63,640 nucleotides of DNA, taken from NCBI RefSeq assembly GCF_030464885.1, contig NZ_JALPRJ010000051.1, positions 1 to 63,640 on the forward strand, written 5' to 3'. The stretch's first letter is position 1. The number at the start of each line of letters is the position of its first letter. The DNA comes from Caballeronia sp. SEWSISQ10-4 2 (GTDB lineage: Bacteria; Pseudomonadota; Gammaproteobacteria; Burkholderiales; Burkholderiaceae). The notes beneath the pieces are model-generated. The model was not told the DNA's origin. It saw only the letters and a list, made by a program, of their open reading frames with translations, and did not search any database. The position numbers and the translations under genes were made by a program. Shown here piece after piece: positions 32,313-41,113 of the stretch.

Positions 32313-32774
32313 ATGACCGAAGCCATCCATGTACGCCCTGTTGTGTTGTCCGATTTTCCCGCGTGGAAGCCTCTCTGGGATGGCTACAACGCCTTTTATG
32401 GCCGCCACGGCGACACGGCGTTACCACTTGAAATCACCAAGATGACGTGGTCGCGGTTCTTCGACGCCTACGAGCCCATGCATGCATTGGTCGCAGAAAG
32501 CGCGGGGGAGTTGATCGGCCTTACGCACTTTCTTTTTCATCGAAGCACGATCCAACTGGGACCGAGTTGTTATCTGCAGGACCTGTTTACAGCGGAATCT
32601 TCCAGAGGAAAAGGGGTCGGTCGCAGGCTGATCAACGAGGTCTATCGATGCGCGCAGACGTCAGGCGTGGAACGCGTGTATTGGCACACGCGAGAGACGA
32701 ACACCACGGCGATGCAACTGTACGACAAGGTCGCCGAGAAGCAAGGGTCCGTGGTCTATCGCAAGCTGCTCTAA
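32313..32774 (+). CDS. GNAT-family N-acetyltransferase, MocR-linked
   Basis: A 153-residue GCN5-related acetyltransferase. It begins IHVRPVVLSDFPAWKPLWDGY, then YLQDLFTAESSRGKGVGRRL, the acetyl-CoA pyrophosphate motif (SRGKGVGRRL around 98-107), and VYWHTRETNTTAMQLYDKVA near the C-terminus. The pattern fits amino-acid or diamine acetyltransferases. It is divergent from a MocR regulator, a pairing that usually means regulator and target gene; acetylation of an amine detected by the MocR domain is a possible role. The ATG at 32313 is chosen; an earlier start at 32268 has no ribosome site. Confidence 0.87.
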   Translation: MTEAIHVRPVVLSDFPAWKPLWDGYNAFYGRHGDTALPLEITKMTWSRFFDAYEPMHALVAESAGELIGLTHFLFHRSTIQLGPSCYLQDLFTAESSRGKGVGRRLINEVYRCAQTSGVERVYWHTRETNTTAMQLYDKVAEKQGSVVYRKLL

Positions 32775-32795
32775 GCGACACAGTGCGCTTCGTGT

Positions 32796-33317
32796 TCAAG
32801 CAAGCCCTTTGTCCGCGAGGCGTTGGTAGAACAGCAGATCGAGTTCAGGCGCACGCCCGGCCAGACCGGTCAGCAACGCATGCACCTGACCGCGGTGATG
32901 CGTCTGGTGATTGAACCAGTGCGCGAGCGCGGGCGCGAGCGGTTGCGTGATTGCTTCCGGCGTTGATACACGCCGGTACGTGATCGAGCCTTCCAGCGCG
33001 GCCTCTTCAAGCCCGGTTACGTAGCGCACGATCCGTGCGTCCTCCACCTCGCGCGCGCGATGCAGCGACTCGAGTTGCTCGAAGAGGATTGCATCGAGCC
33101 GGTCAGGCGCATCGCCCTCGCCAGTGAAGCGAAACATCCACACCCGGTCGGTCACCAGCAAGTGATTGAGCGTGCCATGTACCGATCGGAAAAACGCACC
33201 GCGATCGGCTTGATAATCGGTGTCGCTCAAGAGGGCGGCAGCATCGAAGAGTCGTGCATTTGCCCACGCGTTGTAGCGCGCGAATGTGTCGAAGTGCTGT
33301 TTGAGTAACCCGTCCAT
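32796..33317 (-). CDS. DinB-family protein
   Basis: A 173-residue four-helix-bundle protein of the DinB/YfiT superfamily. The three metal-binding histidines are in VHGTLNHLLVTDRVW (about residue 50) and HWFNHQTHHRGQVHALL (about 130-146), the usual HxxxH placement. Some relatives are thiol transferases dependent on mycothiol or bacillithiol, but the function of proteobacterial members is unknown. AAGGAG precedes the ATG well. It is convergent with the GNAT gene (stops 22 bp apart) and follows, on the same strand, the disrupted oxidoreductase gene, whose stop lies upstream. Confidence 0.9.
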   Translation of the reverse strand: MDGLLKQHFDTFARYNAWANARLFDAAALLSDTDYQADRGAFFRSVHGTLNHLLVTDRVWMFRFTGEGDAPDRLDAILFEQLESLHRAREVEDARIVRYVTGLEEAALEGSITYRRVSTPEAITQPLAPALAHWFNHQTHHRGQVHALLTGLAGRAPELDLLFYQRLADKGLA

Positions 33318-33371
33318 ATCGTCTCCTTCCGGCGCCGCGGCGCTGATATTGAACGGATTTTAATATCAAAA

Positions 33372-34379
33372 TCAAGCGTCGAGATCGATGGCGACCTTCC
33401 CGAAATGCGCTGCACTTTTAAGGAACCGGTAAGCATCCACGGCTCGCTCGAAGCCGTAGGTCCGATCGATCACTGGCTTGATGCCGGCCGTGGCGATTGC
33501 GCGCATCGCATCGGCAAGATTCGCTGTCGATCCCGTGTTGTTGCCCACAATATTCAGTGTCTTGATGTTGATGGGCAAGACCGGAATGGTGAGCTCCATC
33601 CCGCCGACAAAACCCACCACAAAGATCGTCCCGGCCGCAGCCGCCGCGTTAAGCGAGCGCGCGAATGTCTGCCCGCCCACCGTCTCGACAATCAGGTCTG
33701 CGCCCAAACCGTCGGTCGCGGCGAGGACCGCTTCGTCCCAGGCTGGCGTCGATTGATAGTTGATCGTCACATCCGCACCGAGTGAGCGCGCGCGCTCGAG
33801 TTTTTCATCCGATGCCGACGAGATAATCACCCGAGCCCCCGCCGCCTTGGCGAACTGCAGCGCGAACAGGCTGACCCCGCCCGTACCCAGCCACATGACC
33901 GTCGATCCCGGGCGCACCCGTCCGGTGACGATAGCGTTCCAGGCGGTCGTTGCGGCTATCGGCAGCGTGGCGGCTTCTACAAACGAAAGCTGATCGGGGA
34001 TCCGGACCAGCTACGTGGCGGGAACCACTGCATAGTCGGCGAGCGAACCCGGCATGGTCACGCCACGCAGGCGCTTGACGCCCACGGCCGTCAGAGTCCC
34101 GGCCGGCCAGTCGGCCATCAGGCCGGGCACGACCCGATCACCGACCACCCAGCCCTGCACTCCGCTGCCGGTCTCCGCGATCTCGCCCGCGCCATCCGTG
34201 CCGGGGATAAACGGCATGATCGCGTTACCGAATCGTCCCGACGCGACCATCAAGTCGAGGTAATTCAGGCTCGCCGCGTGCAGACGGATCAATACTTCAT
34301 CGGGCTTGGGCCGGGGTGTCGGGGCATCGACACGCTTCAGGGCATCGATCGAAGCGGCGGTCAGGTGGAAGGCGCGCAT
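33372..34379 (-). pseudogene. Zinc-independent medium-chain oxidoreductase gene with an in-frame amber codon
   Basis: One continuous frame of 335 codons encodes a quinone oxidoreductase-like protein of the medium-chain alcohol dehydrogenase superfamily, except for a single TAG at 34013-34011. Before it: PRPKPDEVLIRLHAASLNYLD, GTDGAGEIAE, VPAT; after it: LVRIPDQLSF, TLPIAATTAWNAIV and the Rossmann motif GTGGVSLFALQFAKAAG. The stop falls where most relatives have tryptophan (ATW), so TGG to TAG is the simplest origin. There is no zinc ligand set. Without the second half the product lacks its NAD(P) site. It diverges from a LysR gene, its likely regulator. Confidence 0.85.
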
Positions 34380-34472
34380 GGCAATCTCCAGGAGGCAATG
34401 GAGAAAATCGTAACAACGTCCCGACGCTATAATTCATCGTGAAAACAAAACACTACTGCGTGTGGCGCATCA

Positions 34473-35387
34473 ATGGATAGCGTAGAAGCAGATCAGACGG
34501 CGGCCTTTCTCGCCGTTGTCGAATTCGGGAGTTTTTCAGCGGCCGGCCGCAAACTCGGTCGCGATGGATCGGTCGTGTCGCGACGGGTTGCGGCACTCGA
34601 AGCACGCCTCGGCATTCGCCTGCTCGAGCGTTCGACGCGCCGCGTGGCGCCGACCGAAGCCGGTGTCCGTTTCCGCGACCGGATGCGCGACGCCATGGAG
34701 ATGGTGCGCGCGGCCGAAGACGAGGCGCGCGCGATGGCCGCTTCGCCGACGGGTCTGCTGCGGCTTACGCTACCCGTTACGTTCGGGCGCATGTGGATTG
34801 CGTCGCGGTTGCCCGAGTTCCTCGCACGGTATCCGGCGGTTCGCGTCGAGGCGCTTTATGCCGATAGATACACCGACCTGATTGCCGAAGGATTCGATGC
34901 GGGTATCCGGCTAGGCGAGATGAAAGATAGCCGGCTGATCGGCCGCCGCCTCGCGATGACGCGCCGCCTTCTATGCGCCGCGCCCTCGTACCTTGATCGG
35001 CGGCCCGCGTTGAGAGAGCCGGATGATCTGCTGCGTCACGACTGCGTCGGCTTCACGCGGCTGGCTACCTATCCGGTCTGGCATTTGAATCGCGATGGCA
35101 AAACCCGGACGGTGAGGATCACAGGACGGCTGGAAACGGACGATGCCGAAGCCGGCGTCCAGGCAGCACTCGCCGGCACGGGCATCTTCATGGCGGCCGA
35201 CTGGCAGGTGGCGAGGGAACTGGCCGACGGCCGGCTCGTGCCGGTGCTGACGGACTGGGCGGTTAGCGAAGAGTCGGGGGTCAGCGTGGTGCGGCCATCC
35301 ATTCAACACGAGCCGGCCAAGACCCGCGCGTTTGTGGAGTGGATAGTTGGGGTCTTCGCCAATCGTCCGTGGCAGGAAGCAATCTAG
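34473..35387 (+). CDS. LysR-family transcriptional regulator
   Basis: A 304-residue LysR protein. The N-terminal helix-turn-helix (residues about 7-65) contains FLAVVEFGSFSAAGRKLGRDGSVVSRRVAALEARLG; the effector-binding domain follows from about 90 to 295 with LLRLTLPVTFGRMWIASRLPEFL and ALAGTGIFMAADWQVARELADGRL. It belongs to the DsdC/AaeR-like aldehyde or quinone response subgroup by the CRG-like end pattern. It diverges from the amber-disrupted oxidoreductase gene across 93 bp, so that gene is the natural target. The regulator itself appears intact. Confidence 0.92.
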   Translation: MDSVEADQTAAFLAVVEFGSFSAAGRKLGRDGSVVSRRVAALEARLGIRLLERSTRRVAPTEAGVRFRDRMRDAMEMVRAAEDEARAMAASPTGLLRLTLPVTFGRMWIASRLPEFLARYPAVRVEALYADRYTDLIAEGFDAGIRLGEMKDSRLIGRRLAMTRRLLCAAPSYLDRRPALREPDDLLRHDCVGFTRLATYPVWHLNRDGKTRTVRITGRLETDDAEAGVQAALAGTGIFMAADWQVARELADGRLVPVLTDWAVSEESGVSVVRPSIQHEPAKTRAFVEWIVGVFANRPWQEAI

Positions 35388-35424
35388 ACGGAGCTCGACC
35401 GCTCCTCGACCGCCCCTTCGCAGC

Positions 35425-35709
35425 TCACGCCGCCGTTTTTTTCAGCGCGTTCGGTCGCGCCCGCTTGGAGAGGTCTTTTAACAGTCGCTGCACGCGGTGT
35501 TGTTGCACGGCCACCAGGTTGTTCTCTTTTACCAACGCGCGAATCCGGCTTTCCCAGTACTCCTGGTCCATGCCGTGAACCGGTCCGACGGGGTTGGCAC
35601 GCGCGACGGAACGGACCATGCGTTCAATGTGGTCAAGCTGGCGATCGGCTAGACTTGCGGGCAGCAAGTTGCCGGGGCTAGGCGACGGTGCTTTCTTTAA
35701 AGCGCTCAT
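35425..35709 (-). CDS. Conserved hypothetical protein (94 aa)
   Basis: A 94-residue cytoplasmic protein with no domain I can name. It is strongly helical and basic at its C-terminus (VQQHRVQRLLKDLSKRARPNALKKTAA), with a central WESRIRALVKENN and an early ADRQLDHIERMVRSVARANP. The amphipathic helices and positive charge could mean a nucleic-acid or protein-binding role, but nothing supports a specific one. It is convergent with the LysR gene (37 bp between stops). The ribosome site is weak. A second frame at 35678-35896 overlaps its start and I consider it non-coding. Confidence 0.6.
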   Translation of the reverse strand: MSALKKAPSPSPGNLLPASLADRQLDHIERMVRSVARANPVGPVHGMDQEYWESRIRALVKENNLVAVQQHRVQRLLKDLSKRARPNALKKTAA

Positions 35710-36059
35710 TTGCTGATATCTCGTCTTGCTTCGCTGAGCTTCTCAGGAAGGATGCTGCGATCAGTTCGTCCGGACATCGCCGATCAATCCGCTCGCTCAG
35801 CCCATACGCATCCCGATGAACAAGGGCCGCGGTACCGTTATGCCGGTCTTTCTGACGGGTGAGCCTGCGATTCCAGCGTGCAATGCCGTAAACCAAGCAT
35901 CGCCATTCGTGATCGGGAATGGACAGCGATGTTATTAATCTGAAGATATCGCACTGTCTTTGGCAGGCTTTACCCTATGTCTCAGTTCTCGAAATAAATT
36001 GAACTCTGTGTCCCCGCCGGATTGTCTGGCTGTTTTTGGGGCGCTATCAGGTAACGAAA
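35710..36059. other. Intergenic region before the AraC gene
   Basis: About 350 bp. A minus-strand frame of 72 codons at 35678-35896 has no recognisable pattern or good ribosome site. The right part is relatively AT-rich and should hold the AraC promoter; no clear operator or terminator is visible. Confidence 0.4.
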
Positions 36060-37124
36060 ATGTCTTCACACTCCCGTCCAGACGGGTCCGCTCAGGCTGC
36101 GACGCCAGATGCCGGCATTGTCCGCAGCAGTTTCAGCACTCATGGCACGGCAGTGGACCGGCAACTTCTGGCCTGGCGTGACCGTGTGGGGCATATCGTG
36201 GATGTTCCGCCTTCGAACGAGCAGATCGCCGGCGGCTTCAGCGGCCGTATCGACCGGTACGCCGTCGGCGATTTCGTCTTCACCGACACCGTTACCGACG
36301 CGATGCAGCTCGAACGCTCGGTCGCGAGAGTGTCCACCGACGTGCGGCGCGACTATGTTTTCCACGTCTTCGTGGAGGGCGAGGTCGGCACGGTAACGGG
36401 CATGCAGAAGAAACGCAGCGCCGCGAATTCCGTGCGGGGAATTATCGCTTTCGACCTGGATCAGCCGTTTCACGTCGAGCGGCCTGCGTGCCATGTATTA
36501 ACGCTTTTCGTGCCGAAAGCGATGGTTGCGGCGGCGTTCCAGGATGTCGATTCGATTCATGGCCGCGTGGTCGAGCAGGGTGCGCCATTGACCCAGCTCA
36601 TCATGAATCACGCCACCGCACTGAGCCGTAATCTGCTGCGAATGAGCGCGGCGCTGGCAGCGCAGGAACTGGATGCCGGCGCGCAACTGCTGCTCGCCGC
36701 TTTTCACAAGCAGGCACGACTGACAGGCGATGCCCGTGCGGCCGTGCAGGTCGCAGTGATGAGCCAGGTGCGGCGGTTTATTGAAGCGAACCTCAACCAG
36801 CCGGACCTTTCGCCTTCGAGCGTGGTGGACGCGCTGCAACTGAAGCGCGCCACGATCTATCGCTGGTTCGAGCATGAGGGCGGACTGGGGGCTTATATCC
36901 GCAATCGCCGTTTGCGCGAGGCGGCCGACGAGCTGGTCCGCTTCCCGCACCTGCAGGTCATCGATATTGCCTACGGCCTGGGTTTCAACAGCGCGTCGGA
37001 TTTCACGCGCGCGTTTCGCCGCGCTTACGGCATGAGCCCGCAAGATGCGCGCGCCCGCGCGTTCGAGCTGCAGCGGGCGAGCAGGCTGGACATGCTGTCG
37101 TCGCAGGCGCCCGGCGGTAAATGA
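36060..37124 (+). CDS. AraC-family regulator with AraC-binding-like N-terminal domain
   Basis: A 354-residue AraC/XylS regulator. Residues about 55-215 are the AraC-binding-like sensor domain with RDYVFHVFVEGEVGT and AFDLDQPFHVERPACHVLTLF; the C-terminal double helix-turn-helix spans about 245-345 with ATIYRWFEHEGGLGAYIRNR and the second-helix hallmark IDIAYGLGFNSASDFTRAFR. In this subgroup the N-terminal domain often senses aromatic or nitrile-type compounds. Start set at the ATG at 36060; the frame also opens from a TTG at 36036. Convergent with the MHS transporter gene, 21 bp between stops, so a functional link is possible but not shown. Confidence 0.9.
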   Translation: MSSHSRPDGSAQAATPDAGIVRSSFSTHGTAVDRQLLAWRDRVGHIVDVPPSNEQIAGGFSGRIDRYAVGDFVFTDTVTDAMQLERSVARVSTDVRRDYVFHVFVEGEVGTVTGMQKKRSAANSVRGIIAFDLDQPFHVERPACHVLTLFVPKAMVAAAFQDVDSIHGRVVEQGAPLTQLIMNHATALSRNLLRMSAALAAQELDAGAQLLLAAFHKQARLTGDARAAVQVAVMSQVRRFIEANLNQPDLSPSSVVDALQLKRATIYRWFEHEGGLGAYIRNRRLREAADELVRFPHLQVIDIAYGLGFNSASDFTRAFRRAYGMSPQDARARAFELQRASRLDMLSSQAPGGK

Positions 37125-37145
37125 TTCAATGACTTGCTGACGCGC

Positions 37146-38420
37146 TCAGTCGGGCATCGTTTCGGGGAAGCGCTGCAAGGCAAATAGCGTGATGACGATG
37201 GCGGCGATGAGATACCACGCGGGCATCATCGGATTGCCGGTCGTGGCAATCAGCCACGTAACGATGAGCGGCGAAAAACCCCCGAAGATCGTCACACCGA
37301 AGCTGTACATGATGGACAGCGCGGCGGCGCGTTGATGCTGCGGAAAGGCCTCCAGCATCAGCACCGTGCTGGCGCCAGCATTGCTCAGCGCCACGGCGAC
37401 ATACGCGAGGATGATCAGCAGCGCGGTTACATCGCCTACGCCTGACCTCAGGCCGAGAAACGCCGGATAAGTCATCACGAGACAGATCACGAGGGTCAGG
37501 TACTGGATTGGCTTGCGGCTCCGTTGTCGATCGGCAATGCGAGCCAGCAGCGGATTGACCACCAGGATCACAAGGCCGGACAGACTGGCGGTCATCAGGC
37601 TGATGGCTGCGGGCCGGTGCAGCGTTCGCACCAGATAGCTCGGCATGTAGAACACGGTGATGTAGATGCCCACCGAGGGCGCGGCCATCATCAACGTTCC
37701 GAAGAGCAGCGGGCGGGCGTGTTGAGCGAATAGGCTGGCGAGCCGCGGGCGCTCGGGTGCATCCACGACGACTGAGGGCATGCGCCGGCGAAGATACCAG
37801 CCGACGGGGCCGATCAGGCCACCGAGCACGAATGGAATCCGCCATCCCCATTCCTGCATGTCGGCGGGCGAAAGCCAGGCGGTTGTGATTGCGCCGACCA
37901 GTGCCGCGGCGAACGCGGCGGCGCCCTGGCTCGCACCACGCCAGCTGGTGAGATAACAGCGCCGGTTGCGCGCGACCGATTCCATCAGTACCGCTGACGC
38001 CGGGCCGATCTCCCCTCCCGCCGCGAGCCCTTGCATGAGCCGCGCGACGACCATGAGTACGGTTGCAGCTGGGCCGATGGACGCAACGGTGGGCAGGCAT
38101 GCGATCAGCCATGTGCCGAGTGTCATGAGCGCGAGCGAGCAGGCCATGCCGGCCCTGCGTCCCCGGCTGTCGGCGATGTGCCCGATGATCATTGCGCCGA
38201 GCGGGCGCATGACGAAGCCTGCGCCGAAGGTCGCCAGCGACAGCAACAGCGAAGACAGCGGGTTGTGCGACGGAAAGAAAAGTTTGCCGATGATGACGGC
38301 GGAGAAGCTGTAGACCGTGAAGTCATACGCGACAAACGCGTTACCGATGATGGTCGCCAGGACAATGCGGGCGGGTTTTGCGTTTGGGGCGTGGGTCAGG
38401 TGATCTGCTGCGGGGTACAT
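37146..38420 (-). CDS. MHS-family MFS transporter
   Basis: A 424-residue MFS carrier of the metabolite:H+ symporter group, 12 predicted helices. It starts YPAADHLTHAP, then ATIIGNAFVAYDFTVYSFSA in helix 1 (the family's GN-x-x-E/V-Y-D-F pattern), LMRP-equivalent FVMRPLGAMIIGHIADSRGR and MQGLAAGGEIGPASAVLME in helix 4. In most members a glutamate precedes YDF; here the sequence is NAFVAYDF, so a usual acidic residue is replaced. The ATG at 38420 is chosen because earlier starts are non-ATG. Ribosome site weak. Substrate unknown; citrate, ketoglutarate or betaine-like acids are typical. Confidence 0.88.
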   Translation of the reverse strand: MYPAADHLTHAPNAKPARIVLATIIGNAFVAYDFTVYSFSAVIIGKLFFPSHNPLSSLLLSLATFGAGFVMRPLGAMIIGHIADSRGRRAGMACSLALMTLGTWLIACLPTVASIGPAATVLMVVARLMQGLAAGGEIGPASAVLMESVARNRRCYLTSWRGASQGAAAFAAALVGAITTAWLSPADMQEWGWRIPFVLGGLIGPVGWYLRRRMPSVVVDAPERPRLASLFAQHARPLLFGTLMMAAPSVGIYITVFYMPSYLVRTLHRPAAISLMTASLSGLVILVVNPLLARIADRQRSRKPIQYLTLVICLVMTYPAFLGLRSGVGDVTALLIILAYVAVALSNAGASTVLMLEAFPQHQRAAALSIMYSFGVTIFGGFSPLIVTWLIATTGNPMMPAWYLIAAIVITLFALQRFPETMPD

Positions 38421-38547
38421 GGGCGGTCGTTGGCGGCTGTGCCCATGTGCATGGGTCGCTTTTTTCTGGTCGACGAATGATAAGGCAATGCGAATACTCG
38501 CGCTTGAGTGCGAACCCAAAACCCGTCCACCGGCGCGAGCAAACCCC

Positions 38548-39642
38548 CTACGGTAACTTCGCGGCTAGCGCATCGAACTCCCCGAGCCACTGGACTCTCC
38601 AGGTTTCCCGCGTCGCGTCATCGATCCAAGCCGCATCAATCCCGTTCAGCATAAAGCCGCGCAAATCGCTGATGCCAAATCCGAAATGGCTGAACATCAG
38701 TTCCCACGCCTCGCTCGGATTCACCTTGTGCAGCGCCGGGTCGTCGGTATTCGGATGGATCTTCAAACCAAGCCCCGGCATGCGGCGAATCGGATGCAGC
38801 TCCGCCCATTTCTCCGGCGCAAGCGTGCGCAAATAATAAGAGTTGGTCGGCACCACCGTGAACACCAGACCCGACGCAGCATACTTGGCTGCAAGCGCAG
38901 GATTATCGACGATCGTATAACCATGATCAACACGATCCACCTTCAGCAACTCGACCGCCGTCTCCACATTGCGCCAGGGCATGCCGAACTCGCCGGCATG
39001 CGCAGTGGTCTTGAAACCCGCCTCGCGAGCATTGCGATACGCCTTCCAGAACAACTCCGGCGGCCGGTCGTTCTCACGATAATCCACGCCAATGCCCGCG
39101 ACTTCATCGGCGCGATGGGCTTTCATCCACTCGACCAGCATCACCGCTTCGTCAGGATCGGCCTCACGATCGATACTCGGAATCAAACGCGCGGACATTC
39201 CAAAGTCCCGCGAGGCATCGCGAATGGCCGCGACTATGCCCGCCTGCGCATCGCCGTATTCAATCTTCGATACGCGTACCGTGCCAGTCGGATTCCAGAA
39301 AAATTCGGCATGGCGCACGTTATGCGCAGCCGCGTCCTCCAGATACTCATAGGTGATGCGGCGCAGGTCGTCGGCATCGGTGAGCAAGTATTCATCGAGT
39401 GCGCGCAGCACGCGCAACACGCCCACCGGTTTCTCGCCGCGCGTATAAAACGCGTCGATCTCAGCCCGTTCGATCGGCGCGCGGCTTTTTTCAGCCAGCG
39501 CGATAAACGTCTGGTGCCGAACCGCGCCCAGCAGATGGCAATGCAGTTCGACCTTCGGGATTGCCTTGAAGAATGCCCGGTGCGCGGGCGTGATCTCTAC
39601 GCCGGTGCGTGAAGCGGGCACGTTGCCAAATGTCTCGTTCAT
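38548..39642 (-). CDS. add: Adenosine deaminase
   Basis: A 364-residue TIM-barrel hydrolase that converts (deoxy)adenosine to (deoxy)inosine. The metal site starts with PKVELHCHLLGAV near residue 30 (HxH), and continues with TTAHAGEFGMPWRNV around 210 (catalytic histidine and glutamate), VDHGYTIVDNP around 240 and NTDDPALH near 300 (zinc-binding and catalytic aspartates). Length and motifs match bacterial adenosine deaminases. It starts a purine region: permease, LysR regulator, nucleoside hydrolase and porin lie upstream on the same or divergent strands. The gene lies 29 bp beyond the permease stop, giving one operon. Confidence 0.93.
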   Translation of the reverse strand: MNETFGNVPASRTGVEITPAHRAFFKAIPKVELHCHLLGAVRHQTFIALAEKSRAPIERAEIDAFYTRGEKPVGVLRVLRALDEYLLTDADDLRRITYEYLEDAAAHNVRHAEFFWNPTGTVRVSKIEYGDAQAGIVAAIRDASRDFGMSARLIPSIDREADPDEAVMLVEWMKAHRADEVAGIGVDYRENDRPPELFWKAYRNAREAGFKTTAHAGEFGMPWRNVETAVELLKVDRVDHGYTIVDNPALAAKYAASGLVFTVVPTNSYYLRTLAPEKWAELHPIRRMPGLGLKIHPNTDDPALHKVNPSEAWELMFSHFGFGISDLRGFMLNGIDAAWIDDATRETWRVQWLGEFDALAAKLP

Positions 39643-39670
39643 ATTTTTCGGTACTTGCGGTAGTGCAAAA

Positions 39671-41020
39671 TTAATGATGTTTTACAACGGTCCAGAAGTA
39701 ATAACCAAGCGGAATCGCCAGCACAACAAGACCCCAGGGGACTTCTTTAAAGCGCCCGGCAAGCAGCTTCACGATCACGAAACACAACAGGCCGCCTGCA
39801 ATCCCCGTGCCGAAACTATTCGACATCAGCGTGAGCAGGACCATGGACAGGACCGGGAAAGCGTCCGTGAAATCATCGAAATGCGCGTGGCGGATCGTGC
39901 TGAACATCGACAGGCCGATCAGGATCAGCGCCGGCGCGGTGGCTTCCTTCGGGATCGCGAGCGCGACGGGCACGAACAGCAGCATCAACGCAAACATGGC
40001 TGCGGCGGCCAGCGACGAGAGACCGCTGCGACCGCCCGCTTCCACCCCCGCCGCCGATTCGACCAGCGCCGTGAGCGCCGGAATACCGAACACGGGGCCA
40101 AGCGTGGCCGCGATCGAATCGACGAGGAACGGCCGGTTGATATTCGGCAGGTTGGCGTTTTCATCGAGGAGATTGGCTTTGGCGCCGACCGCGAGCGTCG
40201 TGCCGAGGGTCGAGAAAAACTCGGCGGCGAAGAACACGAACAGATAAGGAATCGCAGCAACGGTCAGCGCGCTCGGGATATCGAGCTTGAACGCAACGGG
40301 CATGATGTCGTGCGGCAAGGAGATCATCGATGACGGCAAATGCGTGACGCCAAGCGGTACACCTGCAGCCGCTGCGATCAGGATCGCCCAGAGAATTGCA
40401 CCGGGAACACGGCGCCCCTGCAGCACAACAGCCGCCGCCAATCCGATCAGCGCAACGATGGTGCCGGGCCGCGAAAAATCGCCGAGCGCAAGAGCGTTGG
40501 TCTTCGCATTGGCGAACACCATGCCGGCGTTGCGGAATCCGAGCACCGCGATAAAGAGTCCGATAGACGCGCCCAACCCCAGCTTGATCTGCGCCGGAAT
40601 CAACCGCACGACGAGACTGCGCGCGCCGACCAGCGTGAGGATCAGGAACAGCACGCCCGAGATGAACGCGATGCCAAGACCCGTCTGCCATGCGACATGT
40701 TCGGTCGCAGCCAGCGTCACGCCAAGGATCACCGACCCCCCAATCCCCGGTCCGACGATAAACGGCAAATTCGTATAAAGCCCCATGAAAATGGTGCTCA
40801 AAGCGAAAACGATGATGGTCGACGTGGTCGCCGCGCCCCGATCCATGCCACCCGTTGCAAGCAGCGAAGGAATCACGACGAGGAGATAGGCTGCCGCCAA
40901 AAACGACGTAATACCCGCAAGCGTCTCGATGCGCACGCTGGTATTGCGTGCGCTCAATGCAAAGCGGCGATCCAGCCAGCCGCTCGATGTTTTTGCTGCG
41001 ATCAGGTCGGGAGATGACAT
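39671..41020 (-). CDS. NCS2-family purine permease (AzgA-like)
   Basis: A 449-residue polytopic protein of the nucleobase:cation symporter-2 family, AzgA-like (adenine/guanine/hypoxanthine) branch. Key parts are FALSARNTSVRIETLAGITSFLAAAYLLVV in helix 1 region, GIGGSVILGVTLAA, ISGVLFLILTLVGARSLVVRLIPAQIKLGLG and LFVFFAAEFFSTLGTTLAVG; about 12-14 helices. The ATG at 41020 has AAGGAA upstream; a GTG at 41038 is a weaker start. It should carry the free base or hypoxanthine released by the nucleoside hydrolase and deaminase. Divergent from a LysR regulator over 93 bp. Confidence 0.9.
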   Translation of the reverse strand: MSSPDLIAAKTSSGWLDRRFALSARNTSVRIETLAGITSFLAAAYLLVVIPSLLATGGMDRGAATTSTIIVFALSTIFMGLYTNLPFIVGPGIGGSVILGVTLAATEHVAWQTGLGIAFISGVLFLILTLVGARSLVVRLIPAQIKLGLGASIGLFIAVLGFRNAGMVFANAKTNALALGDFSRPGTIVALIGLAAAVVLQGRRVPGAILWAILIAAAAGVPLGVTHLPSSMISLPHDIMPVAFKLDIPSALTVAAIPYLFVFFAAEFFSTLGTTLAVGAKANLLDENANLPNINRPFLVDSIAATLGPVFGIPALTALVESAAGVEAGGRSGLSSLAAAAMFALMLLFVPVALAIPKEATAPALILIGLSMFSTIRHAHFDDFTDAFPVLSMVLLTLMSNSFGTGIAGGLLCFVIVKLLAGRFKEVPWGLVVLAIPLGYYFWTVVKHH

Positions 41021-41113
41021 CGAAGATTCCTTGTTCACTATTAATTTCCTTTGCCCGGCCAGACTTGCACGCGCCTTATACTGCGGCGCATCTGTCTCAA
41101 GCGGTGGCGCTCA

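Noticed and set aside
35678..35896. Possible 72-residue protein overlapping the 94-residue hypothetical gene
   Set aside because: No ribosome site, no recognisable pattern, overlaps another frame with better composition.
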